Below, piece after piece: positions 1 through 8,826 of a stretch of DNA of 64,000 nt. The DNA is from Planctomycetia bacterium (GTDB lineage Bacteria > Planctomycetota > Planctomycetia > Pirellulales > Thermoguttaceae). Where the stretch lies: contig JAUNSU010000003.1 of the NCBI GenBank assembly GCA_030539035.1, positions 10,368 to 74,367 on the forward strand. Direction: 5' to 3'. Under the pieces are notes generated by a model. That model was not told the origin of the DNA and ran no database searches. It worked only from the letters and a program-made list of their open reading frames with translations. Each line of letters begins with the position of its first letter. Positions within the stretch are counted from its first letter, which is position 1. A program made the translations under genes and the position numbers.

Positions 1-110
1 ACCTTGTTTGGATCAATGGATCGATCTGCTGGTTTTTCTGCCGATTGCAAAGATACACCGGCAAACAACTGAAACAAAATAAACATTAAAACAACGATTC
101 TTTTTTTCAT
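1..110 (-). CDS. N-terminus of an exported protein, cut by the window edge
   Basis: An open frame begins with ATG at 110 and runs off the left edge after about 36 codons. It encodes a classic Sec signal peptide: a basic start (MKKR), a hydrophobic core and an Ala-type cleavage region, followed by a hydrophilic stretch. A strong Shine-Dalgarno, AGGAGAGG, lies about 9 bases upstream of the start. The start is only 21 bases beyond the stop of the GH2 gene, so the two are probably one operon and the protein may also act in periplasmic or extracellular glycan breakdown. No domain is visible in this fragment, so the function is unknown. Confidence 0.7.
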   Translation of the reverse strand, partial: MKKRIVVLMFILFQLFAGVSLQSAEKPADRSIDPNK

Positions 111-131
111 CTTTATTTTCCTCTCCTGAAT

Positions 132-3098
132 TTACAACTGCTTCTGAAAATTTTTCAACTGTACAGTATGAGAAGACAGCTGTTCAGTCCAGTTTTCCCG
201 GACCTTCATCGGAATGATCCGCATTTCGCCCGGCGCAAGCCAGAAGAAATTATCGCCTGCGTAAAATTTCGGCGAGGTTTCCTTGAGATCAAACCAGTTG
301 ATCGGCGAGGGAACTGTGCTCTTATTAGAAACCTTCAGCAAATAATCTGTAATGCGATATTGACCGTCTCTTTTGCTCTTCTTTTCAAGGATCTCCAGCG
401 CGATTTCCGCTTTCGGCGCATTCTTTAAAACATCTTTAAGCCAGGGTCCATTCTCCAGTCGGGGCCATTCGCAGATCTCCGAGATATACTTTTGATAAAA
501 TCCGGAATCGTCCGACATCGCGGAAATCGTTCGCGGCCAGTAAACAGTGCGCGAGATCAGATTCTTACCGTTTTTCAGTTCGGCAATAACGAAGAAAAAC
601 CGATTTCGATAATCGTCCGGAACGGTCCAGTCATTAAAATCATTAACGGTTACCGAAGGCGCGGCACTCCATTTTACGGATTTTTCTGCGTGATATTTCT
701 TCGTGAACTGATCGTCCAGAATCGTCAAAGACAATGTGCCGGACCCCTCTTTCGCGTTCGAAAGATTAAGAATCTTTACCGAATTGGGGAACATTTCGCC
801 CTGTTTCCAGAGAATCCGATCAAGATCAAACGCAACATGGATCTGCTCGTAAGTCCGTTTCAGAAAATAGTAGGGCGCAACCGGTTGACCTGTTCCATCG
901 ATCAGCTGCACTCCGGAGATCACCGGCCAGGTACGCGCAAGAACCCAGGGCATCTGAAGAGCGGTTACCGGATAGTTTCCCTGCATTCCTTCGGAAAAGA
1001 TCTGATAGAATTCGCCTGCTCCGAGTTGGGTTCCCAACGCAAGATCATCGAACGAAATCCCTTCGATTTTTGTGATATGAGAAGCGCGGCTGAGCATTCG
1101 CGGAATCCGTCTCGGATAGTATTCCACGAAATGATGAATCGATTCCGGGCAAAGTGTGCGGTATTCATCCAGATACATTTTATCGACGAACTGAAATTCT
1201 TTTGGATCGATCAGACCGTCGATCATCGATCGGGTCGAAGAGATGGAATGAATTCCGCTTTCGGCCAGAGCGGGATATTCTTTGTAATTTTTTTTGTACC
1301 ATGTGGGATCCATGTCGGGATAAGTATGGAAGGATCCTTCATCAGGCGATGTTCGAACGAATTTTCGCGAAGGATCGAAGATCTGGAGGTTTCGTTCGAT
1401 AATTCCAATGGGCGCGGAATTTCCCGGACAGTAAGGATTGAATTCATTTCCTCCGCACCAGACGGCCAGAGACGCTCGATTTCTCAGACGCAGAATCGAG
1501 TTCATGATCTGGGATTCCCAAGGGACCTGTTCCCAAATCCCGATATCGGTATTGCCGATTGGAAAATCCTGCCAGACCATGAGTCCGAATTCATCACAGA
1601 GATCATAAAACTCTTCCGCCTCCTGAAGACCGGCGCCCCAAATCCGAATCAGTTGAATGCCCGCGTCTTTGGCCATATTAAGATACCAGCGATACTTCTC
1701 CTTGGGAAGATCGCAAAGTGCGTCAATCGGAAGCCAGTTGATTCCTTTAATCATGAACTTTTTATCATTGACAACGCATTGCCATTTTCCCCAACGATCG
1801 GCCAGTTTTGGTCCCGGCGTTTCTTCCCAGCGAATGGAACGAATGCCAAACGGAAATTCGATCCGATCCAACGGCTCTCCTTCACGGAACAGCTCAACAC
1901 ATACATTGTAAAGAGGCGGCTTTCCGAGTTGATTCGGATACCAAAGCGCAGGCGTGTCAATCGTTAAATCGGTTCGGAACCAGTTGCGTTCTTCGTAAAG
2001 ATCGAACGGATATTCCTTGACGATCTTTTGGCCTGTCTTATCGGAATTTTGAAAAGTAACGCAGATCTTGAACTCGCCGGACACCTTTGTTCGATTCGGA
2101 TTACGTCTGGAGAAATCAATGAGCTGACGATTCTTCGGCGGATGAAGTTCAAATTCGAAAGAATGTTTATTGGCAAAGATCTCCGTTTCAAAATGAAGAA
2201 GCGCCTTGTCCGATGCGGCTTCTTTTGTTACCAGATAAGGGCGTTCCAGATGAATTTTCGGCATGGCATCGATTCGAACGCCGCGCCAAAGTCCAAAAGA
2301 GAAGAACGGCTTTGCGTTGTCTCCGCCGGAAGTTCCCCAGGGCTTAATCGCTTTACCGAGCTTCGTTCCCTGAATCCACGGTTCCCTTTTTTTGGCAGAA
2401 TCGACGAAAACGAGAAGGATATTGCTGCCCGTCTTGTTTATATATTTGGAAACTTCGAACTCCGGTCCTCCGAACATTCCTTCATGATTCCCCAATTTAG
2501 TCCCGTTGAACCAGACAGTACTGTGATAATCCAGACCGTCGAACGAAAGAAAAAAATAACCGTCCTTCATCATCAGTTCATTTTGGATCTCTTTCGAAAA
2601 CTCAAAGATCTTTTTAAAACACCAGGTCTTGCCATGAATCCAGTCGTAAGTTTTGGAGTTCATACCGTAATAAGGATCGCCCCCTGCACCGGCGTAAAAG
2701 AGAGCTTTTTCAACGGCCATGGGTCTTGTCATTTTCCACCAGATCCCGCCGGCTCCCGTTTTATCTGAAGTTTCGACTGATTTGATAATTCGGTTCGGGG
2801 CTCCGGCGTCCGATTTTTGATCCGGCTTGATCTGAAAACCGGCAAGCGCCTGATCCGCTTCCTCCCATGTCTTCGGCATCTGATCCAGCCATCCGAAGAG
2901 CCAGTCGGAAGAAAGATCCAGATTGCGATATCCCGAACGCGGTGTGATTCGAAAAACGTTTTCCGTCAAGACTTCCGGTTTCTCCGTTTTCGGATTCGGC
3001 TGGTTGATCTTATTTTCCGCGCCGTATGAGCCGGAGCAGAACATCATCATGGTCAGTGCGATCAGTCCAGATAAAAGCAGGCTATTTCTTATGATCAT
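132..3098 (-). CDS. exported glycoside hydrolase family 2 protein, beta-mannosidase-like
   Basis: This 988-residue protein resembles family 2 glycoside hydrolases of the beta-mannosidase branch, which remove terminal beta-mannose or related sugars. It starts with a signal peptide (residues about 1-26). The sugar-binding jelly roll, immunoglobulin-like and TIM-barrel parts follow in the normal order. In the barrel, WCGGNEF places the probable acid/base at Glu552, and AESGIHS places the probable nucleophile at Glu613, the position where beta-mannosidases have an SEFG-like motif. GINWLP and IRIWGAG are further family signatures. A C-terminal beta-rich region follows. The gene has a consensus-like promoter just upstream and is followed within 21 bases by another exported protein gene. 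Substrate is inferred from family only; beta-galactosidase or glucuronidase activity cannot be excluded. Confidence 0.88.
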   Translation of the reverse strand: MIIRNSLLLSGLIALTMMMFCSGSYGAENKINQPNPKTEKPEVLTENVFRITPRSGYRNLDLSSDWLFGWLDQMPKTWEEADQALAGFQIKPDQKSDAGAPNRIIKSVETSDKTGAGGIWWKMTRPMAVEKALFYAGAGGDPYYGMNSKTYDWIHGKTWCFKKIFEFSKEIQNELMMKDGYFFLSFDGLDYHSTVWFNGTKLGNHEGMFGGPEFEVSKYINKTGSNILLVFVDSAKKREPWIQGTKLGKAIKPWGTSGGDNAKPFFSFGLWRGVRIDAMPKIHLERPYLVTKEAASDKALLHFETEIFANKHSFEFELHPPKNRQLIDFSRRNPNRTKVSGEFKICVTFQNSDKTGQKIVKEYPFDLYEERNWFRTDLTIDTPALWYPNQLGKPPLYNVCVELFREGEPLDRIEFPFGIRSIRWEETPGPKLADRWGKWQCVVNDKKFMIKGINWLPIDALCDLPKEKYRWYLNMAKDAGIQLIRIWGAGLQEAEEFYDLCDEFGLMVWQDFPIGNTDIGIWEQVPWESQIMNSILRLRNRASLAVWCGGNEFNPYCPGNSAPIGIIERNLQIFDPSRKFVRTSPDEGSFHTYPDMDPTWYKKNYKEYPALAESGIHSISSTRSMIDGLIDPKEFQFVDKMYLDEYRTLCPESIHHFVEYYPRRIPRMLSRASHITKIEGISFDDLALGTQLGAGEFYQIFSEGMQGNYPVTALQMPWVLARTWPVISGVQLIDGTGQPVAPYYFLKRTYEQIHVAFDLDRILWKQGEMFPNSVKILNLSNAKEGSGTLSLTILDDQFTKKYHAEKSVKWSAAPSVTVNDFNDWTVPDDYRNRFFFVIAELKNGKNLISRTVYWPRTISAMSDDSGFYQKYISEICEWPRLENGPWLKDVLKNAPKAEIALEILEKKSKRDGQYRITDYLLKVSNKSTVPSPINWFDLKETSPKFYAGDNFFWLAPGEMRIIPMKVRENWTEQLSSHTVQLKNFQKQL

Positions 3099-3206
3099 TT
3101 TTAATTATCCTCTTTACATAAATATCAGTATCCGTTCAAGGAAAAATTCGCGGAATATTCCTACGTATTTTCGGATTTTCCATTCAAGATTATACCGTCG
3201 AATCCC

Positions 3207-3235
3207 AGTATACACAAAAACTTTACGGATGTCAA
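3207..3235 (-). promoter_or_regulatory. sigma-70-type promoter for the GH2 operon
   Basis: On the minus strand, TTGACA (3235-3230) and TATACT (3212-3207) are separated by exactly 17 bases. This is a full -35 consensus and a 5/6 -10 box, pointing at the GH2 gene, which would have a leader of about 100 bases. A near copy of this promoter-like stretch occurs at 11234-11261. Confidence 0.7.
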
Positions 3236-3292
3236 ATCGTTTATTAAAAAAAATAAAACCGTGATCGTTTGTGTTTATCCGAAAAGACTCCG

Positions 3293-3365
3293 CAACGATT
3301 TTAAGGAATTTACATCGCTTGGGGCGGCCAAGATGACCGGCCTCCGTATGCGGCTTCGTCACTGG
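3293..3365. repeat. dispersed repeat A, copy 1
   Basis: This stretch closely matches 12383-12455 in the same orientation. The shared core starts with GGGGCGGCCAAGATGACC and continues through a GC-rich part ending GTATGCGGCTTCG. It lies in the 390-base gap between the GH2 gene and the next gene; apart from this repeat and the GH2 promoter, nothing else is visible in that gap. Confidence 0.75.
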
Positions 3366-3488
3366 TTTCTCACTAATCACTGAACACTAATTCTCAGATA
3401 TTGCATTTTGTCAAATCTCGTGTAAAATTATGTTTTTGCGGCGGAATAGCAACTGCCAAACCAATCCCTTATACCCTATAAGATTCAC

Positions 3489-3977
3489 ATGACAAAAGAA
3501 AACAAATTGCGGCTTAAAAAAATCATTTCCGGCGGCCAGACGGGAGTCGATCGCGCCGCTTTGGACATTGCAATGGAAATCGATATCCCTCACGGCGGCT
3601 GGTGTCCACGAGGACGACGTGCGGAGGATGGCGTGATTCCGGACAAATACCAACTTGAGGAAACAGAAACGAAAAAATATCAAACTCGAACGAAAAGAAA
3701 TATTGTCGATTCTGATGGAACCTTGATCATCTTTCGCGAGCAAATGAGTGATGGCACAAAATTCACTCAAACCATTGCCGAACGGCTTGAGAAACCGTTA
3801 TTTATTATCGACGCCAATATGCCCGAAATTCCAATTGAAGAATTTTGGAGCTGGGTTCTTTCAAACAATATCGAAATACTCAACATTGCAGGGCCCCGTT
3901 TGAGCAACGACCCCGAACTTGCCAAGTCTATTCATGAACTTTTACGAACCATTTTTTCAAAAATGCCCGAAAAATAG
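3489..3977 (+). CDS. putative molybdenum carrier / cpYpsA-type SLOG family protein
   Basis: The 162-residue product matches the small Rossmann-like family annotated as putative molybdenum carrier (cpYpsA, related to YpsA, DprA and LOG proteins). The N-terminal SGGQTGVDRAAL is the glycine-rich nucleotide-binding loop of this superfamily, and GGWCPRGRRAEDG is the second family motif; GPR near residue 138 fits the C-terminal motif. The molybdenum name comes from weak structural inference, and the real ligand is not known; nucleotide or sugar-nucleotide binding is at least as likely. No obvious Shine-Dalgarno is present before the ATG. The gene stands alone, on the opposite strand to its neighbours and between two repeat patches, so it may have been acquired together with them. 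Confidence 0.82.
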   Translation: MTKENKLRLKKIISGGQTGVDRAALDIAMEIDIPHGGWCPRGRRAEDGVIPDKYQLEETETKKYQTRTKRNIVDSDGTLIIFREQMSDGTKFTQTIAERLEKPLFIIDANMPEIPIEEFWSWVLSNNIEILNIAGPRLSNDPELAKSIHELLRTIFSKMPEK

Positions 3978-4002
3978 AGATACCGCGGTAAACAAATAAA
4001 TA

Positions 4003-4230
4003 TTTTATCGCGCAGAGTTGGCGGACGCGAAGGGATCTTTTGAAATATCGAACCCGATGAAGTAATGAGTCGGATTTTTTATTTGCCTGTCTGTCCATTA
4101 TTTATTTCTTCTGAAATACTGAAAATTAATAAATTCTACCCATTACTATTTGATAAACTTTTCACTTAACCGAGATTGAATTTTCAATCCTCCCTCAGCG
4201 CCTCTGCGCCTCCGCGCGAAATAAAAAATG
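4003..4230. repeat. dispersed repeat E, copy 1
   Basis: A diverged copy of 52405-52600. Shared landmarks in the same order are a cgcg/cgcaaag-type block, TTGAAATAT, a T-rich part with ATTTATTT.CTT/TG, CTTTTCACTTAAC, a GAGAT.GAA block and a terminal CTCTGCGC-like block. It lies in the 680-base gene-free gap 3978-4659, in which only repeats E and D are recognisable. Confidence 0.55.
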
Positions 4231-4413
4231 CGTGTGTTCGGCCGAAAAATACTGATACCGTGAAAACAAACTAAACAACCTGGAAGAGGGCTTTTACCCG
4301 GGATTTGATCTCTTGTTCGAAAAAGGTTCGAATCCGAGCTTTGCGGCTTCGCGTCTTTGCGTGAAATTATTCCCTTTGAAAAGACGCCTTATTTTCTTTT
4401 GTATTCATATATA

Positions 4414-4560
4414 TGGTTAATCTCCATTTCAGAGTCTGTTCCGATTCAATATTTAGTATCACACGGAGACACGGAGATTTTTTTGATACTTCCGACCCGG
4501 TTAAGTCGATATTATTGATCACGCAAAGCCGCGAAGGCGCAAGGAGTTTTTCGAAATATC
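4414..4560. repeat. dispersed repeat D, copy 1
   Basis: One of three related copies in this window (also 11060-11180 and 52323-52450). Common landmarks in order are TCTGTTCCGATT, a TATCAC(A/C)CGG block, TGATACTTCC, GTTAAG(T/C)C, an AT-rich stretch and ATCACGCAAAG. All three lie in gene-free DNA. Differences between copies are mainly short insertions and substitutions, which suggests old copies of a non-coding element. Confidence 0.7.
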
Positions 4561-4659
4561 AGAACCTGTTCGGAAACCGCAGATTATTTATTTTGCTGGT
4601 TTATGAGAATATTTTGTTTTGCCCGGCTTGTCTCTTTTATCTCGCAGGATCGATGTTAA

Positions 4660-5202
4660 TCAAGCCGTATGAAAATATCCGTCGATCGCGTTAAAGATAT
4701 CGTCGGGAGAAGACATTCGTCCGATCCCGGATCGGCCGCAGCTCAGAAATCCCGATTCCGGTCCAATGATCTGAACACCGTCTTCAATAAGCCGTTTAAC
4801 ATTACGCACAACAGCCGGGTGATTCCACATCGCCGTATTCATTGCGGGAGCGATCAAAACCGGCCCTTCAAATGCAAGATAAATCGTACTCAAAAGATCA
4901 TCGGCAATTCCGTTGGCCGCTTTTCCGATAAAGTTGGCCGTCGCGGGAACCACACAAAAAAGCTCCGCTTTTTGCGAAAGATCAACATGCGGAATCGGAC
5001 GGTCCGAATCCCAAAGAGAGATCCGCACCGGACGGCCGGTAAGCGCTTCAAAAGTACGCGGAGCAACAAGACGCGTTGCGGATTCGGTCATCACAACCGA
5101 TACGTGCGCACCCGCCTGGATTAAATGGCTCGTTAAATACGCCGTCTTATAAACAGCGATTCCTCCTGTTGCGCCGATGAGAATTTCACGATTTTCAATC
5201 AT
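4660..5202 (-). CDS. coaC: phosphopantothenoylcysteine decarboxylase (CoaC-only flavoprotein)
   Basis: This 180-residue flavoprotein corresponds to the decarboxylase half of bacterial CoaBC, which converts 4'-phosphopantothenoylcysteine to 4'-phosphopantetheine in coenzyme A synthesis using FMN. The N-terminal GATGGIA loop fits FMN phosphate binding, His72 (in IPHVDLS) matches the active-site His, PAMN lies at 119-122, and the substrate clamp GFLSCGRSGIGRM carries the essential Cys155. The synthetase (CoaB) half is absent, so CoaB must be a separate gene elsewhere. It is last in the minus-strand run tpiA-secG-yicC-gmk-rpoZ-coaC; the gmk-rpoZ-coa order is common in bacteria and supports the call. 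Confidence 0.92.
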   Translation of the reverse strand: MIENREILIGATGGIAVYKTAYLTSHLIQAGAHVSVVMTESATRLVAPRTFEALTGRPVRISLWDSDRPIPHVDLSQKAELFCVVPATANFIGKAANGIADDLLSTIYLAFEGPVLIAPAMNTAMWNHPAVVRNVKRLIEDGVQIIGPESGFLSCGRSGIGRMSSPDDIFNAIDGYFHTA

Positions 5203-5228
5203 AAAAGATCCGCTTTTTCAAAAACTTT

Positions 5229-5492
5229 TCAGTTCAAGGAATCAAAGCTGGGAGCGGTAAGATCAATCGCCTTCGGGTCCCGTTCCTGGACTTCATTGTT
5301 CATGTCAAGATAAATCTTGTCTTCTATAATTTCCTGGATCACCGTTTGAAGCTTGTCCTTTTTATCTTTGGACTCCACAAAAGATCGGGATCCGCGATTC
5401 AGATAAACCAGTCGTTTCTGAATCAAAGTTGAAAGACGAAAACGTCCGCCCACCTTTTCGATCAATTCTTCTTCTTTCAGTTCTTCAATCAT
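5229..5492 (-). CDS. rpoZ: RNA polymerase omega subunit
   Basis: The 87-residue product fits the omega subunit, a small assembly factor that clamps the beta-prime C-terminus of RNA polymerase. The GRFRLSTLIQKR segment corresponds to the conserved RF.LV..A.KR helix of omega, and KDKLQTVIQEIIEDKI fits its second conserved region. Similarity is modest, and position between gmk and the CoA gene, its usual place, carries much of the assignment. GAGGA lies 7 bases upstream of the ATG. The C-terminal tail is acidic and probably flexible. Confidence 0.8.
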   Translation of the reverse strand: MIEELKEEELIEKVGGRFRLSTLIQKRLVYLNRGSRSFVESKDKKDKLQTVIQEIIEDKIYLDMNNEVQERDPKAIDLTAPSFDSLN

Positions 5493-5599
5493 TCGATGTT
5501 CCTCGCTCTATTTCAAATTTGGCGGATTCTTTTCACAATTTTCCTTTTGCCCGAATCGAATTCGGGAAAGAACCGGAAAATATCCGCGAACTGTCCCAT

Positions 5600-6172
5600 T
5601 CACTTACCCGATGAACCGGAAAGGATCCGGCGAAAATCCTCTTTCGCCTTTTCCAGCTCATCATTGACGATTTTGTATTTGCAAAAATCACTTTCGGCAA
5701 GCTCTTCCAAGGCCCGATCAAGCCGCGAAGAGACTGCGGCGGCGTCTTCGGTTCCCCGTTTCCGCAAGCGATCTTTTAACGTTTCCACATCCGGCGGCAC
5801 GATAAAAATTGTCAACGCGTCCGGATACGATTTCAAAACTTCCCGCATTCCCTTGAGATCGATTTCCAGAACGAGCCAGTCTCCTCGATCAAGGGCATCT
5901 TCCACGGTTTTTTTCAGAGTTCCATACCAATGTCCCCCCTGAAAAACCTGAAAGCATTCGATGAACTCACCGTTTGCCCGCCGATTTTGAAAATCCTCAT
6001 CCTTGAGAAAATGATAATCAACGCCGTCCCGTTCTCCCGGCCGCGGAGATCGAGTCGTTGCCGATACGCTGGGAACAAGCGGAAATTCGCCCGACTGATA
6101 AAAAGAACGAAGAATCGTTCCCTTCCCCACTCCTGATGGTCCCGATACAACGATCAGCTTTCCACGTTCCAT
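5600..6172 (-). CDS. gmk: guanylate kinase
   Basis: Guanylate kinase phosphorylates GMP to GDP with ATP. The P-loop SGPSGVGKGT is close to the N-terminus. The GMP-binding motif TTRSPRPGE.DGVDYHFL, the FIVPPD strand and the LRKRGTED lid all follow in order. I place the start at the ATG at 6172, giving about 190 residues, a normal length. The frame stays open to a GTG at 6223, but that would add 17 residues with no ribosome-binding site. The gene lies 86 bases after yicC, the common bacterial pairing. Confidence 0.95.
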   Translation of the reverse strand: MERGKLIVVSGPSGVGKGTILRSFYQSGEFPLVPSVSATTRSPRPGERDGVDYHFLKDEDFQNRRANGEFIECFQVFQGGHWYGTLKKTVEDALDRGDWLVLEIDLKGMREVLKSYPDALTIFIVPPDVETLKDRLRKRGTEDAAAVSSRLDRALEELAESDFCKYKIVNDELEKAKEDFRRILSGSSGK

Positions 6173-6258
6173 TTTTCGGTCTGCTCTTTTTAAATCGGTC
6201 TGATTCTGTTCTCTGTACCGCACGAATCCGATAAGGGAACCGCTCCGGATTTTTTGAT

Positions 6259-7173
6259 CTACTCGATATTTTGCACCATCTCACGGATCTTTTCAATGAT
6301 CGTTTTCATTAAAACGACATGATTTGTGATCTCGTGCGAATTGGCTTTCGCTCCGGTCGTATTGACTTCGCGGAACATCTCCTGCGTGAGAAAATCAAGC
6401 TTTTTACCGCAGCTCTCTTCCTCTTGAAGCGCAAGATCGAACTGATGAAGGTGCGACCGAAAACGAACGATCTCTTCCGAAATATCCGCTCTGTCTGTGA
6501 ACAGGGCCACTTCCCGAACAAGATCGGCGGGAGATGTCGGCAAATTATTTTCCGACATGATATTTTCGATCCGTTCCGATAATCGGGCGCGGTAATTTTC
6601 GGCAACGCCCGGCGCGAGTTTTTCGATCTCCGTGATCTCATCGGTCAAAAGAGACAAATTCGAACGAAGAGCCTTTTCCATTTGGGCGCCTTCTTCGATC
6701 CTTGTCTTTCGCAAACTGATCAGGGAAAGCTCAAGGTTTTCTTCGATTTTTTGCCAAAGATCGTTTTTATAGGTCTCTTCATCGTCATTTTCCGAAGTCT
6801 CTTCACGAATGATTCCCGGAAGAGCCAAATAATCGGCGATGGATCCGATCGAGGAATTGTTCATCATTCCTTCTTGAGAAAGCTCAAAAAGACACCGATC
6901 CGTCTGCAAAAGATAGCTCTTTAAAAGAGGAATATCGATCTGCGCGGTCGATCGCGGACTCTCTTCCCGAATTTTCAGGGACAGAATAACCGTTCCCCGA
7001 ACGATCCGGTTTTTGAGCCAACTTTCCACCTGAGATTCAAGAAAAGAATAAGACTCCGGTATTCGCAGAGTCGTCTTTAAATATCGATTATTGATCGTTT
7101 TGAGTTCGGAACGAATCGTTAAACCTTTATGAACGGTTTGGGCCTCGCCAAACCCCGTCATGCTCGCTATCAA
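6259..7173 (-). CDS. yicC: YicC/YloC family endoribonuclease
   Basis: The 304-residue product is a full-length YicC/YloC family protein; members have been characterised as endoribonucleases acting on RNA, including small regulatory RNAs. The N-terminal signature SMTGFGEA, the NNRYLKTTLRIPE segment, and the C-terminal GKKLDFLTQEMFREVNT block followed by a terminal K..IEKIREMVQN helix are all diagnostic. It lies directly upstream of gmk, as in most bacteria. There is nothing unusual in its length or motifs. Confidence 0.93.
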   Translation of the reverse strand: MIASMTGFGEAQTVHKGLTIRSELKTINNRYLKTTLRIPESYSFLESQVESWLKNRIVRGTVILSLKIREESPRSTAQIDIPLLKSYLLQTDRCLFELSQEGMMNNSSIGSIADYLALPGIIREETSENDDEETYKNDLWQKIEENLELSLISLRKTRIEEGAQMEKALRSNLSLLTDEITEIEKLAPGVAENYRARLSERIENIMSENNLPTSPADLVREVALFTDRADISEEIVRFRSHLHQFDLALQEEESCGKKLDFLTQEMFREVNTTGAKANSHEITNHVVLMKTIIEKIREMVQNIE

Positions 7174-7231
7174 GATCGGATCTCCTATAAATCAGGAAAT
7201 ATCAAGTCCGAAAATAACCGATTCCATGCAA

Positions 7232-7717
7232 TTATTTTGCCGGAGAAGCCGGGGCGGGCGCCGCAGGAGCTGGTGCTGATGCCGCAGGAGCAGCCGGGGC
7301 CGAAGTTGCCGGTGCCGGGGCAGGTGCGGCAGCAGGAGCTGGCGCAGGTGTCGAAGCAGCAGGGGCAGCGGCGGGAGCGTTCTGATCCGCATTTTTAACC
7401 GGAGCAATTGCGTTCGGGGTCGGATTGACAGGAGCTTGAGCCGTTCTTCGTCCGCTTACCGGAGCGGCATCTTCCGTACTGAGGGAGAGGATGTGTCGTC
7501 CGCCAACGCAAAGTACGAACCAGATGATCGCCGTAATTACGGTGATCTTTACAAAAACATCGCTTGACTTGGTGCCAAACGCACTTTGTCCTCCCATTCC
7601 TCCGAAAGCTCCCACAAGTCCGCCTCCTTTACCGCGCTGGATCAGGATGATCAGGATCATGAAGAAACTTAACAGAATCATGCAGGTGAACAAGACAAAA
7701 TGTAAAAAACCGGCCAT
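7232..7717 (-). CDS. secG: SecG preprotein translocase subunit with Ala/Pro-rich tail
   Basis: SecG is the small accessory subunit of the SecYEG channel. Residues 1-80 show the normal pattern: a first membrane helix, the conserved cytoplasmic loop [15 protein letters not shown] with the GGQSAFG motif, and a second membrane helix. I start at the ATG at 7717 because an upstream ATG would add 22 charged residues before the first helix. After the second helix comes a roughly 75-residue tail made mostly of Ala and Pro, with APAP and PAAP runs, very unlike the membrane part and strongly GC-rich in DNA. Such tails occur on SecG in planctomycetes, but their job is not known. The neighbour tpiA is its usual partner. 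Confidence 0.9.
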   Translation of the reverse strand: MAGFLHFVLFTCMILLSFFMILIILIQRGKGGGLVGAFGGMGGQSAFGTKSSDVFVKITVITAIIWFVLCVGGRHILSLSTEDAAPVSGRRTAQAPVNPTPNAIAPVKNADQNAPAAAPAASTPAPAPAAAPAPAPATSAPAAPAASAPAPAAPAPASPAK

Positions 7718-7839
7718 TGTATTTTCCCGTTTTTGGGTTTGTTTGTTAAAAAAATTAACGATCAAAGGGACGGAATCGCTCAAAAAGATTCCGACCCGAC
7801 TTGATCCTCATTAAATCATATTCAATTGTCCGGAAGGGA

Positions 7840-8601
7840 TTACAAAGCGCGAACCGCTTCGATAATTCCCATGAAATCGTCGACCTTCAAAGAAGCGCCG
7901 CCAACCAGAGCCCCGTCAATATCAGGCTTGGAAAGGAGTTCTTTTGCATTTCCGGCCTTAACGCTTCCGCCGTACTGGATACGAACGACATCGGCAACTT
8001 CCTTACCGTACTTTTCGACGATCAGACCGCGCAAAAAGGCGTGAACTTCTTCCGCTTGATCCGGGGTAGCGACCTTTCCGGTTCCGATAGCCCAAACCGG
8101 TTCGTAAGCGATTACGCATTTTTTCATTTCTTCGGCGGAAACACCGGAGAAAGATCCATCGAATTGACGGCGATTCACGTCGTTGGTAACCCCATTGTCC
8201 CGTTCGGCTTCCAATTCCCCAACACAGACGATTGGGATCAGACCGGCCTTCAAAGCGGCGCGAACCTTCAAATTGATGAATTCACTGGATTCGCCGAGGA
8301 TATGGCGTCGTTCACTATGTCCAAGGATCACGTACTGGCAGCCGACATCGGTCAACATCGCCATTTCCAGTTCGCCGGTAAAAGCACCCGCCTTGGCAAA
8401 ATAGGCATTCTGGGCACCAAGGCCAACATTGGATCCGTTGACAATGGCTCCAACCGGCTGAACATAAAGACTCGGCGGACAAATTGCGATATCCACTTCG
8501 GATACGCCCGCCGCTTTTTCCTTAAGACCCTGCGCCAGCGCTTTGGCCGAGTCAAGCTTCATGTTCATTTTCCAGTTTCCGGCGATTAAAAGACGTCGCA
8601 T
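7840..8601 (-). CDS. tpiA: triosephosphate isomerase
   Basis: This TIM barrel interconverts glyceraldehyde 3-phosphate and dihydroxyacetone phosphate in glycolysis. All catalytic residues are visible: the Lys in GNWKMN, the His in ILGHSERR, the Glu in AYEPVWAIGTG, and the phosphate-binding loops YGGSV and GALVGGASL. The product is 253 residues from the ATG at 8601; an adjacent ATG at 8604 adds one Met. I prefer the inner one because the AAGGGG ribosome-binding site is better spaced. It is first gene of the minus-strand housekeeping run that continues into secG. Confidence 0.97.
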   Translation of the reverse strand: MRRLLIAGNWKMNMKLDSAKALAQGLKEKAAGVSEVDIAICPPSLYVQPVGAIVNGSNVGLGAQNAYFAKAGAFTGELEMAMLTDVGCQYVILGHSERRHILGESSEFINLKVRAALKAGLIPIVCVGELEAERDNGVTNDVNRRQFDGSFSGVSAEEMKKCVIAYEPVWAIGTGKVATPDQAEEVHAFLRGLIVEKYGKEVADVVRIQYGGSVKAGNAKELLSKPDIDGALVGGASLKVDDFMGIIEAVRAL

Positions 8602-8826
8602 CATTCACCCCTTGAATTTTCTTTACTTTATCGAATATTTCCCGAGTGAAAAACCCGTCCGGGGATGCACTCTGGAAACAAAAACACCATTAAACAGAAT
8701 CTCCATTATATCCGAAATAAGACTCATCAACAAGGGGGGATCCCCCTCGGATAATATTCTTTCCCATATATAATAGTCCTGTAGATATTAAACCCCTCTA
8801 TTTCCCGGAATTCGGAGAAAAATACG

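Noticed and set aside
492-1967. A 491-codon open frame on the plus strand
   Set aside because: It lies wholly opposite the GH2 gene, has Arg-rich, non-family composition and no ribosome-binding site; it is a codon-usage shadow.
4324-4345. GGTTCGAATCC, a tRNA T-loop-like sequence
   Set aside because: No acceptor stem, anticodon arm or CCA-end partner can be folded around it; it sits among repeat fragments.
8731-8749. A GGGGGGATCCCCC palindrome upstream of the acetyltransferase gene
   Set aside because: Too short and without a T-run to call a terminator; may be an operator, but nothing supports that.
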